Positions 26,358 to 35,298 of a stretch of DNA of 64,000 nucleotides are shown here, in pieces; positions within the stretch are counted from its first letter, which is position 1; the number at the start of each line of letters is the position of its first letter. The position numbers and the translations under genes are program-made. Where the stretch lies: the NCBI RefSeq assembly GCF_000472425.1, contig NZ_AXAI01000011.1:124001-188000 (forward strand), in the 5' to 3' direction. Under the pieces are notes generated by a model that did no database searches, had not been told where the DNA came from, and saw nothing but the letters and a program-made list of their open reading frames with translations. Origin of the DNA: Bradyrhizobium sp. Tv2a-2. Lineage in GTDB: Bacteria > Pseudomonadota > Alphaproteobacteria > Rhizobiales > Xanthobacteraceae.

Positions 26358-27815
26358 ATGAGCGAGACCTCCACTCCATCAGCGGAAGAGCTCGAGGTGG
26401 CCGCTGTGCGCGCGCGCACGCGGCTCTCCTTCGACCTCGATGTCGACGTCTGCGTCATCGGCGCCGGCCTTGCCGGCCTGACGGTCGCGCTGGAATGCGC
26501 CCGGCTGGGAGCGAGCGTCGCGGTGCTCGAGGGACGTCAGATCGGCTGGAACGCCTCCGGCCATCAGCTCGGAACCGTCATGCCGGGATTTTCCTTGGGC
26601 CTCGATGATCTGATTGCCCGAGTTGGCCTTGAGAGCGCGCGCGAGCTGTGGGCCTTGTCCAGGGAGGGCGCCGAGTTCGTCCGCGGCAATGCCCGCGAAG
26701 AGCTGATGCCGGGCATCTCGTTGAGCGAGGGCGCGCTCGAGGTGTCCAACGTCGATGCCGGCGACCAGTTGATCAGGCGGTTGCAGATGCTGGCCGAGGA
26801 TTTTGAGACGGAAGTTGAAGGCTGGCAGGTCGACCGGGTGCGTCAAACGCTCGTCACCGACCGTTACTTCCATGGCATCTATTATCCGAAAGCGTTTCAG
26901 CTCGACGGTCGCAAATATCTGTTCGGACTAGCCTCGGCTGCCAGGCGCGTCGGCGCGCGCATCTTCGAGGACACGCCGGTCGTCAGCGTCGATTCCTCCG
27001 GCATCCGCAAGCGCATCGTGACGCCCTCCGCGCGGCTCCGCGCCGCCCATGTCGTGCTGGCCGGCAATGTCCATCTGGGGGCGCCGGCACGGCGGCTGTG
27101 GGAAACGCTGCTGCCGGTCTGGCGCTATGCCGCCGTGACGGTGCCGCTCGGCAACCGCCTGGACGAGGTGATCGGCTTCAAGGGATCAGTGAGCGATAGT
27201 GACGGCATCGATCATTTCCGCATCGTCGAGGGCAACAGATTGATGTGGGCGAGTCCCGAAACCACCTGGGCGATGCGGCCGCAACTGTTCGCCGGCGCGA
27301 TCCAGCGCCGGATCCGCACCATATTTCCCAAGCTCGGAACCGTTGAGATCACGGAGACCTGGGGCGGGGCGGTCGGCCAGACGGTGCATGGCATGCCGCA
27401 GATCGGCCAGCTTCGCAAAGGCCTTTGGGTTGCAAGCGGGTTCGGCCGGCAAGGCCTCAATACCTCCGCCATGGCCGGCCAGCTGATCGCGCGCGGGATC
27501 CTGTGGGGCGATGAGCGCTGGCGGCTGTTCTCACCCTTCGAGCTGGTTTATGCCGGCGGTGCAAGCGGTCGGGTCGCGGGCTTTTTCGTCGGGCTGTGGG
27601 GACGCGGCAGTTCCGCCGCCGCCGGCATGCTCGCCCGCCAGCGGGAACGCACCCGCGTCCAGGAAGGTCTGCGCGAGGCGCGGATCGCCGAAGCCAACCG
27701 CGTGGCCGCACTGCGCGCGCCGGTGCGCCGGCCACCGCCGCCTGGCGCGCCGCGTCCGGTCCGGCCGCAGCCGCCTCCCGCCCAGCCCGACCGGAAGGAG
27801 GGTGAGGGCGGCTAG
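26358..27815 (+). CDS. FAD-dependent oxidoreductase (D-amino-acid-oxidase family)
   Basis: 485 residues. DVDVCVIGAGLAGLTVALECARLG..VAVLE (about residues 30-65) is the dinucleotide-binding fold for FAD. The C-terminal FAD contact is WVASGFGRQGLNTSAMAG (near 370). The family oxidatively deaminates or demethylates amines such as glycine, putrescine adducts or taurine; the exact substrate is unclear. The last 70 residues are helical and then Pro/Arg-rich, an extension beyond the usual enzyme. The start at 26358 avoids the upstream repeat. No transporter or aminotransferase partner lies beside it. Confidence 0.82.
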   Translation: MSETSTPSAEELEVAAVRARTRLSFDLDVDVCVIGAGLAGLTVALECARLGASVAVLEGRQIGWNASGHQLGTVMPGFSLGLDDLIARVGLESARELWALSREGAEFVRGNAREELMPGISLSEGALEVSNVDAGDQLIRRLQMLAEDFETEVEGWQVDRVRQTLVTDRYFHGIYYPKAFQLDGRKYLFGLASAARRVGARIFEDTPVVSVDSSGIRKRIVTPSARLRAAHVVLAGNVHLGAPARRLWETLLPVWRYAAVTVPLGNRLDEVIGFKGSVSDSDGIDHFRIVEGNRLMWASPETTWAMRPQLFAGAIQRRIRTIFPKLGTVEITETWGGAVGQTVHGMPQIGQLRKGLWVASGFGRQGLNTSAMAGQLIARGILWGDERWRLFSPFELVYAGGASGRVAGFFVGLWGRGSSAAAGMLARQRERTRVQEGLREARIAEANRVAALRAPVRRPPPPGAPRPVRPQPPPAQPDRKEGEGG

Positions 27816-27941
27816 CCTGCGGGCGCAGGGACAGCGCTCGCATGAATGTGAGAATTTTTGGTGCCTTGAGGTGTAACGTCTCGGGTTGAGGCCCGTATTT
27901 CACGGCGAACGATCGGCCACTTGCGCTTGAAGGAGACGATG

Positions 27942-28442
27942 ATGACTGACCGCCGCCTTGTGCTTGCTTCCATCGCCGGCCTGTTCGGCCTTTCCGCGCT
28001 CCGCTGGCTCAAGGGATCGCCGGCACACGCCGCGGAGAAGTTCGAGATCGAGAAGACCGAGGCGGAGTGGCGCGCCCAGCTCACCCCGCAGCAGTATGAG
28101 ATCCTGCGCAACCAGGGGACCGAGCGTCCCTGGACAAGCCCGCTGTTGAAGGAGCACCGCAAGGGAGTCTTCGCCTGCGCCGGCTGCGACCTGCCGCTGT
28201 TCTCCTCCGAGACCAAGTTCGAGAGCGGCACGGGCTGGCCGAGCTTCTACAAGCCGCTCGACAACGCCGTCGGCACCACCGAGGACCGCACCTTCGGCAT
28301 GGCGCGGACGGAGGTGCATTGCCGCCGCTGCGGCGGCCATCTCGGCCACGTCTTCGACGACGGACCCAAGCCCACCGGCCTGCGCTACTGCATGGACGGC
28401 TTTGCGCTGAATTTTCATCCCGGCAATTCGTCTGCAAGCTGA
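27942..28442 (+). CDS. msrB: Exported peptide-methionine (R)-S-oxide reductase (MsrB)
   Basis: 166 residues. An N-terminal MTDRRLVLASIAGLFGLSA stretch with paired Arg suggests a signal (possibly Tat) and periplasmic location. The MsrB domain follows, with zinc-binding CAGC and CRRC pairs and the catalytic Cys in LRYCMDGFALNF. It reduces the R form of methionine sulfoxide in oxidised proteins. AAGGAG is placed well for ATG 27942 (27939 is also possible). It lies 5' of the flagellar hook operon but is probably independent. Confidence 0.92.
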   Translation: MTDRRLVLASIAGLFGLSALRWLKGSPAHAAEKFEIEKTEAEWRAQLTPQQYEILRNQGTERPWTSPLLKEHRKGVFACAGCDLPLFSSETKFESGTGWPSFYKPLDNAVGTTEDRTFGMARTEVHCRRCGGHLGHVFDDGPKPTGLRYCMDGFALNFHPGNSSAS

Positions 28443-28552
28443 CCAAGAAATAGTCTGACGGAATTCCTCGCCTGGCCCGTTCAAGGGAGGCGAATGTCTG
28501 TTGGCCCGGTCCCGCCCGCCGAAGCGGGGCGGGCAACCCTTCGCTCGAAAAG

Positions 28553-28601
28553 ATTGCCGGGTGCCCGGCAATTGTTGCCCCGCCCGGCAATTTAGTGCCG
28601 G
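28553..28601. promoter_or_regulatory. Two palindromic activator-site candidates upstream of the flgE sigma54 promoter
   Basis: ATTGCCGGG-TG-CCCGGCAAT (28553-28572) is a perfect inverted repeat. A second, CCGGCA-N6-TGCCGG (28584-28601), lies 11 bases further on. They sit about 55 to 100 bases upstream of a sigma54 promoter, the position expected for a bacterial enhancer-binding protein. GCCGG-rich palindromes recall the ftr sites bound by FlbD in Caulobacter. Confidence 0.65.
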
Positions 28602-28654
28602 TCTGCGGACGCCTGACTTTTGCCTAAGCCTCTGATGCGAGGTGATTTTTCCCT

Positions 28655-28670
28655 TTGGCACAACGCTTGC
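28655..28670 (+). promoter_or_regulatory. Sigma54 (-24/-12) promoter for flgE
   Basis: TTGGCACAACGCTTGC matches the sigma54 consensus TGGCAC-N5-TTGC with exactly ten bases between the GG and GC doublets. It lies 66 bases before the flgE ATG. Hook genes of Caulobacter-type flagella are sigma54 dependent. Confidence 0.88.
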
Positions 28671-28735
28671 GATTGGCTCCACGAGCTGCAGCGTGGCGCG
28701 CGCCTCGCTGGCAGAAGCGAAAGTGGAGCAATGGT

Positions 28736-30535
28736 ATGGGTATCTTCGACGCACTGAACACCGCGGTCGGCGGCCTGCAGGCGCAATCGTTTGCGCTGCA
28801 GAACATTTCCGGCAACATCGCGAACGCCTCGACCGTCGGCTACAAGGGCATCGGTACTTCCTTCGAAGATCTCGTTCCGGACTCCACCACGCCGAACAAG
28901 CAGGTGGCCGGCGGCGTCACCGCCTTCGCACAGCAGACGATTACGACCCAGGGCACGGTGTCGTCCTCAACCGTCGCCACCAACATGGCGATCAACGGCG
29001 ACGGCTTCTTCTCGGTGCAGAAGCCGACCTCCATCACCGACAACCAGCCGGTGTTTTCCGGCACCACCGACTACACGCGGCGCGGCGACTTCCAGGTCAA
29101 TTCCAACGGCAACCTGGTCAACGGCGCCGGCTATTACCTGATGGGCGTGACCGTCGACCCCACCACCGGTAACCCGACCGGCAACGTGCCGCAGGTGCTG
29201 CAGTTCCAGAACAACTTCATCCCGGCGCAGGCGACCACTGCCGTTCAATATGCGGCGAACCTGCCGACGCAGCCCAAGACCGCCGCAAGCACGTCGGCGG
29301 CGACCGGCACGATCACCGCGGCCGGCGGCCTCAACCCCGCGGACTTCAGCAGCAACCCACTTGCGATCGGAACGACGTCTTATCTCGACAACACCACGAC
29401 TGGCACCCCCGTTAACAACAAGCTCGGCGCGGCGATCACGAGTGCGACGTTGTTGTCCGGCGCTGCCGGCACCGACTCGATCGGCACCGACTTCGCCGCG
29501 GGCGACACCATTACCGTCGATGGCCAGACCATCACCTTCATGGCGTCGGGCGCGAGCGGCAACAACCAGATCAACGTCACCGACAGCGTCGGTACGCTCC
29601 TGGGCAAGATCGGCGCGATCACCGGTGTGACCCCGACCATCAGCTCGACGGGCGCGATCACGCTGCACACAGGAACCTCGCAGAGTCTGAGCGCCAGCAG
29701 CAGCAATACGACTGCCTTCAGTGCGCTCGGGCTCACCTCTGGGCTGAGCCAGACGCGCACGCCCTCGTCAGGCAACGGCGCCGTCGTCGCCAACGACATG
29801 ACCGCCTTCACCAATGAATCGATCTCGGGTGGTGCGGTGACGGCCTATAACGCGGCCGGCACGCCGATCAATCTGCAGCTGCGCTGGGTCAAGACCGACA
29901 GCGCCTCGCTTGGCGGCGCTCATCAGGACACCTGGAACCTCTTCTACCAGACCTCGACGACCGCCTCCGGCGGCCAGACCGCCTGGGTCAACGCCGGCAC
30001 GAATTTCACCTTCGCCTCGGACGGGTCGCTATCCTCGCCGACCGGATCGGCGCTCACCATCCCGAACGTCAGCGTCGACAACCTGTCGCTCGGAAACCTG
30101 ACCATCAACATCTCGAGTGGCGCGCTCACGCAATTTGCGAGCACCAGCGGCGCGGCGACCATCAACCAGATCCAGCAGAACGGCTTCGCCGCCGGCCAGC
30201 TGCAGTCGGTCGCGATCAACAACAGCGGCATCGTGGTCGGCACCTTCTCCAACGGCCAGAATATCGATCTCGCCCAGGTGACGCTGTCGCATTTCAACGG
30301 CACCAACTACCTCAAGGCGCTCGACGGCGGTGCCTATCAGGCAACCACGGAATCGGGCGCGGCGATCATCGGCGCCTCGGGCACGATCTCCGGCTCCTCG
30401 CTGGAAGGATCGAACACCGACATCGCCGACGAGTTCACCAAGCTGATCGTGACCCAGCAGGCCTACTCGGCGAACACCAAGGTGATCACGACAGCCAACA
30501 GCATGGTTCAGGACCTCCTGAACGTGCTGCGGTGA
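28736..30535 (+). CDS. flgE: Flagellar hook protein FlgE
   Basis: 599 residues. The N-terminal MGIFDALNTAVGGLQAQSFALQNISGNIANASTVGYKG is the axial-protein signature shared by rod and hook proteins, and the C-terminal DIADEFTKLIVTQQAYSANTKVITTANSMVQDLLNVL is the matching end that forms the inner coiled-coil core. The middle is much longer than in E. coli FlgE. It includes a segment (about 240-300, GDTITVDGQTITFMASG...) also found in FlgL and related to one in the flagellins here, of the DUF1522/flagellin-IN type. FlgE is exported by the flagellar type III apparatus and polymerises into the hook. A sigma54 promoter precedes it; flgK and flgL follow. Confidence 0.95.
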   Translation: MGIFDALNTAVGGLQAQSFALQNISGNIANASTVGYKGIGTSFEDLVPDSTTPNKQVAGGVTAFAQQTITTQGTVSSSTVATNMAINGDGFFSVQKPTSITDNQPVFSGTTDYTRRGDFQVNSNGNLVNGAGYYLMGVTVDPTTGNPTGNVPQVLQFQNNFIPAQATTAVQYAANLPTQPKTAASTSAATGTITAAGGLNPADFSSNPLAIGTTSYLDNTTTGTPVNNKLGAAITSATLLSGAAGTDSIGTDFAAGDTITVDGQTITFMASGASGNNQINVTDSVGTLLGKIGAITGVTPTISSTGAITLHTGTSQSLSASSSNTTAFSALGLTSGLSQTRTPSSGNGAVVANDMTAFTNESISGGAVTAYNAAGTPINLQLRWVKTDSASLGGAHQDTWNLFYQTSTTASGGQTAWVNAGTNFTFASDGSLSSPTGSALTIPNVSVDNLSLGNLTINISSGALTQFASTSGAATINQIQQNGFAAGQLQSVAINNSGIVVGTFSNGQNIDLAQVTLSHFNGTNYLKALDGGAYQATTESGAAIIGASGTISGSSLEGSNTDIADEFTKLIVTQQAYSANTKVITTANSMVQDLLNVLR

Positions 30536-30582
30536 TGAAGGACCGGCAACTCTCATGAGTGGCTCAAGGCAGGAAAATTGAA

Positions 30583-32433
30583 ATGGGTTTGAGTTCGGCC
30601 CTTGCCACTGCGCTGGCTGGATTGCGCACCAATCAGGCGTCGTTGTCGATCATCTCTTCCAATATCGCCAACGCGCAGACGCCCGGCTATGTCACGCAGA
30701 GCCCGACCCAGGTCGAAGTCGCGAGTGGCGGCGACGGCTCGACCGTCCAGACAACAGGCGTCAACCGTCAGCTGGATCTGTTCATTCAGAACCAGCTGCG
30801 CACCGAGACCTCGGGCTCCGGTTATGCCAACCAGATGGCCAATATCCTGAGCCAGCTGCAGAGCGTCTATGGCACACCCGGCGGCGACGGCACGCTGGAA
30901 ACGGCCCTGAGCAATTTCACCACCGCGCTGCAGTCGCTATCGAGCAACCCCGGCAACCAGTCGTCACAAAACGTGGCGTTGTCGGCGGCGCAATCGCTTG
31001 CCGCGCAGCTCAACTCGACGACGCAGGGCATCCAGGAGCTTCGCACCAATGTCGATCAGGACCTCGGCAATCTGTCGGCGCAGGCCAACACCGATCTTAC
31101 CCAGATCGCCAATATCAATACCAAGCTGCAGGGGCTGAGCCCGACCGATCCGCAGGCCGCGACCTTGATGGACCAGCGCGATAGCGCCATCAATGATATC
31201 TCGAAGATGATGGATGTTCGTGTCGTTACGGACTCCTCGAACCAGGTCAACCTGTTCACCAATTCCGGCGTCCAGCTGGTCGGCGGCGGTCTTGCATCGA
31301 CCTTCATCTACAATACGCAGGGCACGCTCAACGCCGATTCGCAGTACAACACCGATCCGACCAAGTCCGGGGTCGGCGGTCTCTACATCAAGCTGCCGAA
31401 CGGCGCGCAGATCGATGCGGTCGCCAACAACGTCTTCAGCTCGGGCCAGATCGCCGCCGACCTCAAGCTGCGCGACCAGACGCTGGTGCAGGCGCAGACG
31501 CAGGTCGACCAGCTTGCGGCCTCGATGTCGAGCGCGCTGTCGGATGTGACGACTGCCGGGACCGCGGTGTCAGGTCCGCCGGCCGGTTTTTCCGTCGGCA
31601 CCTCGAACGTCCTGCCGGGCAACACGATCAACCTGACCTACACTGACGGCAGCAACGTCCAGCACAACATCCAGATCGTTAACGTTACCGATCCGTCAGC
31701 GCTGCCGCTGCGGAACGCCGCCAATGCCAATCCACAACAGATCGGGATCAATTTCTCCTCGACCACGCCGTCCATCGTTACGCAGCTGAGCACGGCCCTT
31801 GCCGGCACGGGCCTCGCCTTCTCGAGCTCCGGCTCCACGCTGACCATCCAGGGATCGGGGAGCGCCACGGTCAATTCCGCCTCGACCACGACGACGACGC
31901 AGACGCTTGCCAGCGGCAATCCACAGCTGCCGCTGTTCACCGACGGCACCTCGCTCTACACCGGCGCGATTACCGGTACGGGTTCGGAGATGACGGGGCT
32001 TGCGGGGCGCATCACGGTCAATGCCGCGCTGATCGCCGACCCCTCCAAAATGAGCGCCTATTCAACGTCGACGGCGGCCGGCGACAACACGCGGTCGAGC
32101 TTCATGTTCTCGCAGCTCACCACCGCAACCTTCAGCTATTCGGCGTCGACCGGGCTCGGTTCGCCGGCGCAGCCGCTCAAGGGTACGATCTCGAGCTATC
32201 TGCAGCAATTCGTCAGCCTGCAGGGCAATGCCTCGACGCTCGCCACCCAATTGCAGCAGGGCCAGAGCGTCGTGGTCTCGACGCTGCAGGAGAAATTCGA
32301 CTCCACCGCCGCGGTCAACATCGACACCGAAATGTCGAACCTGATCCAGGTGCAAAACACCTATGCCGCCAATGCTCACATCATGTCGGTCGTGCAAAGC
32401 ATGATGCAGACCTTGCTGCAAGCCAACACGTAA
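30583..32433 (+). CDS. flgK: Hook-filament junction protein FlgK (HAP1)
   Basis: 616 residues. GLSSALATALAGLRTNQASLSIISSNIANAQTPGYVT is the family N-terminus and the end VNIDTEMSNLIQVQNTYAANAHIMSVVQSMMQTLLQAN is the classic HAP1 C-terminus. It forms the first junction zone between hook and filament, after export by the flagellar system. The 47-base gap from flgE and 11-base gap to flgL indicate one operon. AGGAAA lies eight bases before ATG 30583. Confidence 0.95.
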   Translation: MGLSSALATALAGLRTNQASLSIISSNIANAQTPGYVTQSPTQVEVASGGDGSTVQTTGVNRQLDLFIQNQLRTETSGSGYANQMANILSQLQSVYGTPGGDGTLETALSNFTTALQSLSSNPGNQSSQNVALSAAQSLAAQLNSTTQGIQELRTNVDQDLGNLSAQANTDLTQIANINTKLQGLSPTDPQAATLMDQRDSAINDISKMMDVRVVTDSSNQVNLFTNSGVQLVGGGLASTFIYNTQGTLNADSQYNTDPTKSGVGGLYIKLPNGAQIDAVANNVFSSGQIAADLKLRDQTLVQAQTQVDQLAASMSSALSDVTTAGTAVSGPPAGFSVGTSNVLPGNTINLTYTDGSNVQHNIQIVNVTDPSALPLRNAANANPQQIGINFSSTTPSIVTQLSTALAGTGLAFSSSGSTLTIQGSGSATVNSASTTTTTQTLASGNPQLPLFTDGTSLYTGAITGTGSEMTGLAGRITVNAALIADPSKMSAYSTSTAAGDNTRSSFMFSQLTTATFSYSASTGLGSPAQPLKGTISSYLQQFVSLQGNASTLATQLQQGQSVVVSTLQEKFDSTAAVNIDTEMSNLIQVQNTYAANAHIMSVVQSMMQTLLQANT

Positions 32434-32444
32434 GGGCGTAAAAT

Positions 32445-34343
32445 ATGTCGATCAGCAGTATCAATTACGGCTCGTCTGTGCTGGGCCAGTCAATCCAGAA
32501 CATCAACCAGCAGCTCACCAACCTCTCGACCCAGCTGTCGACCGGCGTGAAGGCGACCAACTACGCCGGGATGGGGACGAACGAAGGCTTTGCGATCGCG
32601 GCGCGCTCGCAGCTTTCGAACATCACCGCCTACGGCGACACGATGACGAACGTCACCACCATCATCAACGCGGCGAACGCTGCGCTGCAGTCGCTGTCCG
32701 ACACGGTCAGCGAAGTGCAGAGCGAGGCATCCGCATCGCCGCAGAACCTGACCAGCACGGGCCAGACCATCGGGCAGCAGAATGCCGCCTCGCAACTCTC
32801 CGCGATGGTCGGCATGCTCAACACCCAGGTCGGCGACCGCTACATTTTTTCCGGCAACGCGATCAGCACGCCGGCCGTGGCATCGGCCGACGATATTCTC
32901 AACGGCAGCGGCACCCAGGCCGGACTGAAGCAGGTGATTGCCGAGCGTCTGCAGGCCGATCTCGGCAGCGGTAGCCCGCCGACGGGGCGCCTCGTTCTGT
33001 CACAGCCGACGACAACCTCGGTGCAGGTTGCGGAGGACGTCGCGGGCTCGCCGTTCGGGCTCAAGCTCGCCTCGGTCTCCTCGTCCAATGCCTCGGGCGC
33101 CTCGCCGCCCGATATCGCCGTGGCGGGCCCTTCCGGCTCGCCGGCGGCGATCACGGTCGACTTGTCGGGTGGCAACCCGAGCCCCGGCGACCAGGTCACC
33201 TTCAAGTTCAGCCTGCCTGACGGCACCAGCCAGTCCGTGACTCTGACCGCAACCAACACCACGCCGCCGCCGTCTGGCAGCTTCGCCATCGACCCCGCGT
33301 CGTCAGCGAATACGGCATCCAACCTGAATACCGCGCTCAACACCGCGATCACGACGATTGCCAATACCTCGCTCGTCGCGGCCTCGGCGGTCGCGGCGGG
33401 AAACAATTTCTTCAACACGACGACCGTGGTCGGCAATGCCGTCAACAACCAGGCCGGAACGCCTGCGCCGATCACCGGCGCCACCGCGCTCTCCGGCACT
33501 GCCGGCACCGATTCGCTGGCGTCGGGCTTCTCGGCCGGCGACACCATCACCGTGAATGGCCAGACCATCACCTTCGTCGCGTCGGGGGCAAGCGGCAACA
33601 ACCAGATCAACGTCACCGACAATGTACAGACATTGCTCACCAAGATCGACGCGCTCACCGGCACCTCGACGCCATCGACCGTCAACGGCGGCGTCGTTAC
33701 TTTGAACGGCAACAGTGCTTCGCCGTCGCTGACGGTGACAAGCTCGAACACGGCCGCGTTCGCGGCGCTCGGCTTTTCTGGCGGCACCGCGACCGCAGGG
33801 CCGCTGCGGGTCTCGGGCTCGCCGCCTACCAGCCTCACCAGCGGCGCAGCGAATACGGTCTCCTGGTACACCGGCAATTCGGGACCCGGGACCGCGCGTT
33901 CGACCGCAACCGTGCGCGTCGATAACTCGCAGACCGTTCAGTTCGGCGCGCAGGCCAATGAGCTCGCGATCCGCAACGCGCTGCAGCAGATCGCGGTCTA
34001 TGCCGCCGTCGTCGTCAACCCGCCCGGGAGCAGCAATGCGGGGGCACAGGCCTCGGCGCTGAGCCAGCGAGTTGCCGCCAACCTGACCCCGCAGCCGGGC
34101 CAGCAGGCCATCTCGGACATCCAGACCGAGTTCGCGACGGCGCAGAACACGATGAAGGACGTCCAGGCGCGCCAGACCCAGTCTCAGGCCGCGTTGCAGA
34201 ACCTGATCTCCGGCACCGAGGGAATCTCGCAGGACCAGGTGGCGAGCGAGATACTGGCGCTGCAGACCAGCCTGCAGGCGTCCTACCAGACGACCGCGAT
34301 GCTGTCGCAGCTCAGCCTGGTGAAGTTCCTGCCGGTGGCCTAA
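32445..34343 (+). CDS. flgL: Hook-filament junction protein FlgL (HAP3), enlarged
   Basis: 632 residues, about twice the size of enterobacterial FlgL. The N-terminus (SSINYGSSVLGQSIQNINQQLTNLSTQLSTG) and the C-terminus (LISGTEGISQDQVASEILALQTSLQASYQTTAML) are the flagellin-like helices of HAP3. The insertion between about 170 and 500 holds a GDTITVNGQTITFVASG..NNQINVTDNVQTLL module nearly identical to one in FlgE. It forms the second junction ring to which flagellin is added. It closes the flgEKL run; a large hairpin follows. Confidence 0.92.
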   Translation: MSISSINYGSSVLGQSIQNINQQLTNLSTQLSTGVKATNYAGMGTNEGFAIAARSQLSNITAYGDTMTNVTTIINAANAALQSLSDTVSEVQSEASASPQNLTSTGQTIGQQNAASQLSAMVGMLNTQVGDRYIFSGNAISTPAVASADDILNGSGTQAGLKQVIAERLQADLGSGSPPTGRLVLSQPTTTSVQVAEDVAGSPFGLKLASVSSSNASGASPPDIAVAGPSGSPAAITVDLSGGNPSPGDQVTFKFSLPDGTSQSVTLTATNTTPPPSGSFAIDPASSANTASNLNTALNTAITTIANTSLVAASAVAAGNNFFNTTTVVGNAVNNQAGTPAPITGATALSGTAGTDSLASGFSAGDTITVNGQTITFVASGASGNNQINVTDNVQTLLTKIDALTGTSTPSTVNGGVVTLNGNSASPSLTVTSSNTAAFAALGFSGGTATAGPLRVSGSPPTSLTSGAANTVSWYTGNSGPGTARSTATVRVDNSQTVQFGAQANELAIRNALQQIAVYAAVVVNPPGSSNAGAQASALSQRVAANLTPQPGQQAISDIQTEFATAQNTMKDVQARQTQSQAALQNLISGTEGISQDQVASEILALQTSLQASYQTTAMLSQLSLVKFLPVA

Positions 34344-34373
34344 GGCGCTGCCGCGATTCAGGCTTTTGGCCAC

Positions 34374-34407
34374 GCACGATCCGGCGCTTTCGGGAGCCGG
34401 ATCGTGC
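34374..34407 (+). terminator. Terminator-like hairpin after flgL
   Basis: GCACGATCCGGC (34374-34385) pairs perfectly with GCCGGATCGTGC (34396-34407) around a 10-base loop. No T-run follows, so rho-independent termination is uncertain, but the position 31 bases after the flgL stop fits a transcript end. Confidence 0.55.
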
Positions 34408-34434
34408 TGCAAGTGTTAAGGGGGCAGGGGGCAG

Positions 34435-34449
34435 TTAGGTTTTCATTAA
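34435..34449 (+). promoter_or_regulatory. CtrA-like box upstream of the GT/PLP/ATP-grasp operon
   Basis: TTAG-GTTTTCA-TTAA matches the CtrA consensus TTAA-N7-TTAA with one mismatch, and the second half continues CCAC (consensus CCAT). It lies about 60 bases before the first start codon of the operon. Confidence 0.5.
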
Positions 34450-34507
34450 CCACGTCTCTTTACTGTTCGGTCAGAAGTGCGGGCCAACCGCCGCTTCGGA
34501 GGCGCTG

Positions 34508-35287
34508 ATGACCGATCAAATAAACCTCGTGGTTGCCACCCCCTGCTTCGGCGGCCAGGTCTCGAGCATCTACGCAAGCTCGATCTTCGCTCTGCAGCGC
34601 GCGCTGCGTGGCATGTCCAATGTTGGGCTTACAGTCCATATGCGCGACGGCGATGCCCTGATCACCCGCGCCCGCGCCAATTTGGTCACGCTGTTCCTCG
34701 ACGATCCCGCCGCGACCCATCTTCTTTTCATCGACGCCGACATTGGCTTCACGCCCGAGCAGGTGTTCAGGCTGGTCGAATCCGGCGCCGATGTGGTCGC
34801 CGGCGTCTATCCGATCAAGAAGGTCAATTGGGACAAGGCGAAACGGGCGATGGAAGGGGAGCGGCCGAACCTCGCCGCCGCATCGCTCGACTATGTGCTC
34901 GAGATCGATGATCCTGATCACGTCAGGGTGGTCAATGGCTTCACCCGCATCCGCTATGCCGGCACCGGCTTCCTGATGATCCGGCGCCAGGTGCTGGAGA
35001 CGATGTGCCGGCACTACGCATCGCTGCAATTCTTGCGCGAGCATTCGCATGATGCGCTCGCCGGCAGCCCGAACCGGTTCGCGCTGTTCGAATGCATGAT
35101 CGATCCCGCCACCGGCACCTATCTCTCGGAGGACTTCGCATTCTGCAAGCGCTGGACCGATCTCGGCGGCGAGATCTGGGCCGACCTGCAGAGCCGGCTC
35201 GATCATGTCGGGCCCTCGGTGTTCCGCGGAGAAGTCGCCTCCCAATTCGCGGCGGCGCCGGTGGCGGCCGCGGCGGACGCAGCCTGA
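34508..35287 (+). CDS. GT-A-fold glycosyltransferase-like protein
   Basis: 259 residues. The N-terminus QINLVVATPCFGGQVSSIYASSI and the later THLLFIDADIGFTPEQVFRL, with Asp-Ala-Asp as the metal/nucleotide-sugar motif, fit a GT-A fold glycosyltransferase. Residues 135-215 carry conserved-looking YAGTGFLMIRR and YLSEDFAFCKRW, a typical acceptor-side segment. Members near flagellar genes are usually assumed to glycosylate flagellin, but substrate and donor are unknown. GGAGG precedes ATG 34508. It is the first gene of a four-gene operon, 11 bases before the next, with a CtrA-like box upstream. Confidence 0.72.
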   Translation: MTDQINLVVATPCFGGQVSSIYASSIFALQRALRGMSNVGLTVHMRDGDALITRARANLVTLFLDDPAATHLLFIDADIGFTPEQVFRLVESGADVVAGVYPIKKVNWDKAKRAMEGERPNLAAASLDYVLEIDDPDHVRVVNGFTRIRYAGTGFLMIRRQVLETMCRHYASLQFLREHSHDALAGSPNRFALFECMIDPATGTYLSEDFAFCKRWTDLGGEIWADLQSRLDHVGPSVFRGEVASQFAAAPVAAAADAA

Positions 35288-35298
35288 AGAGCGCGTCG

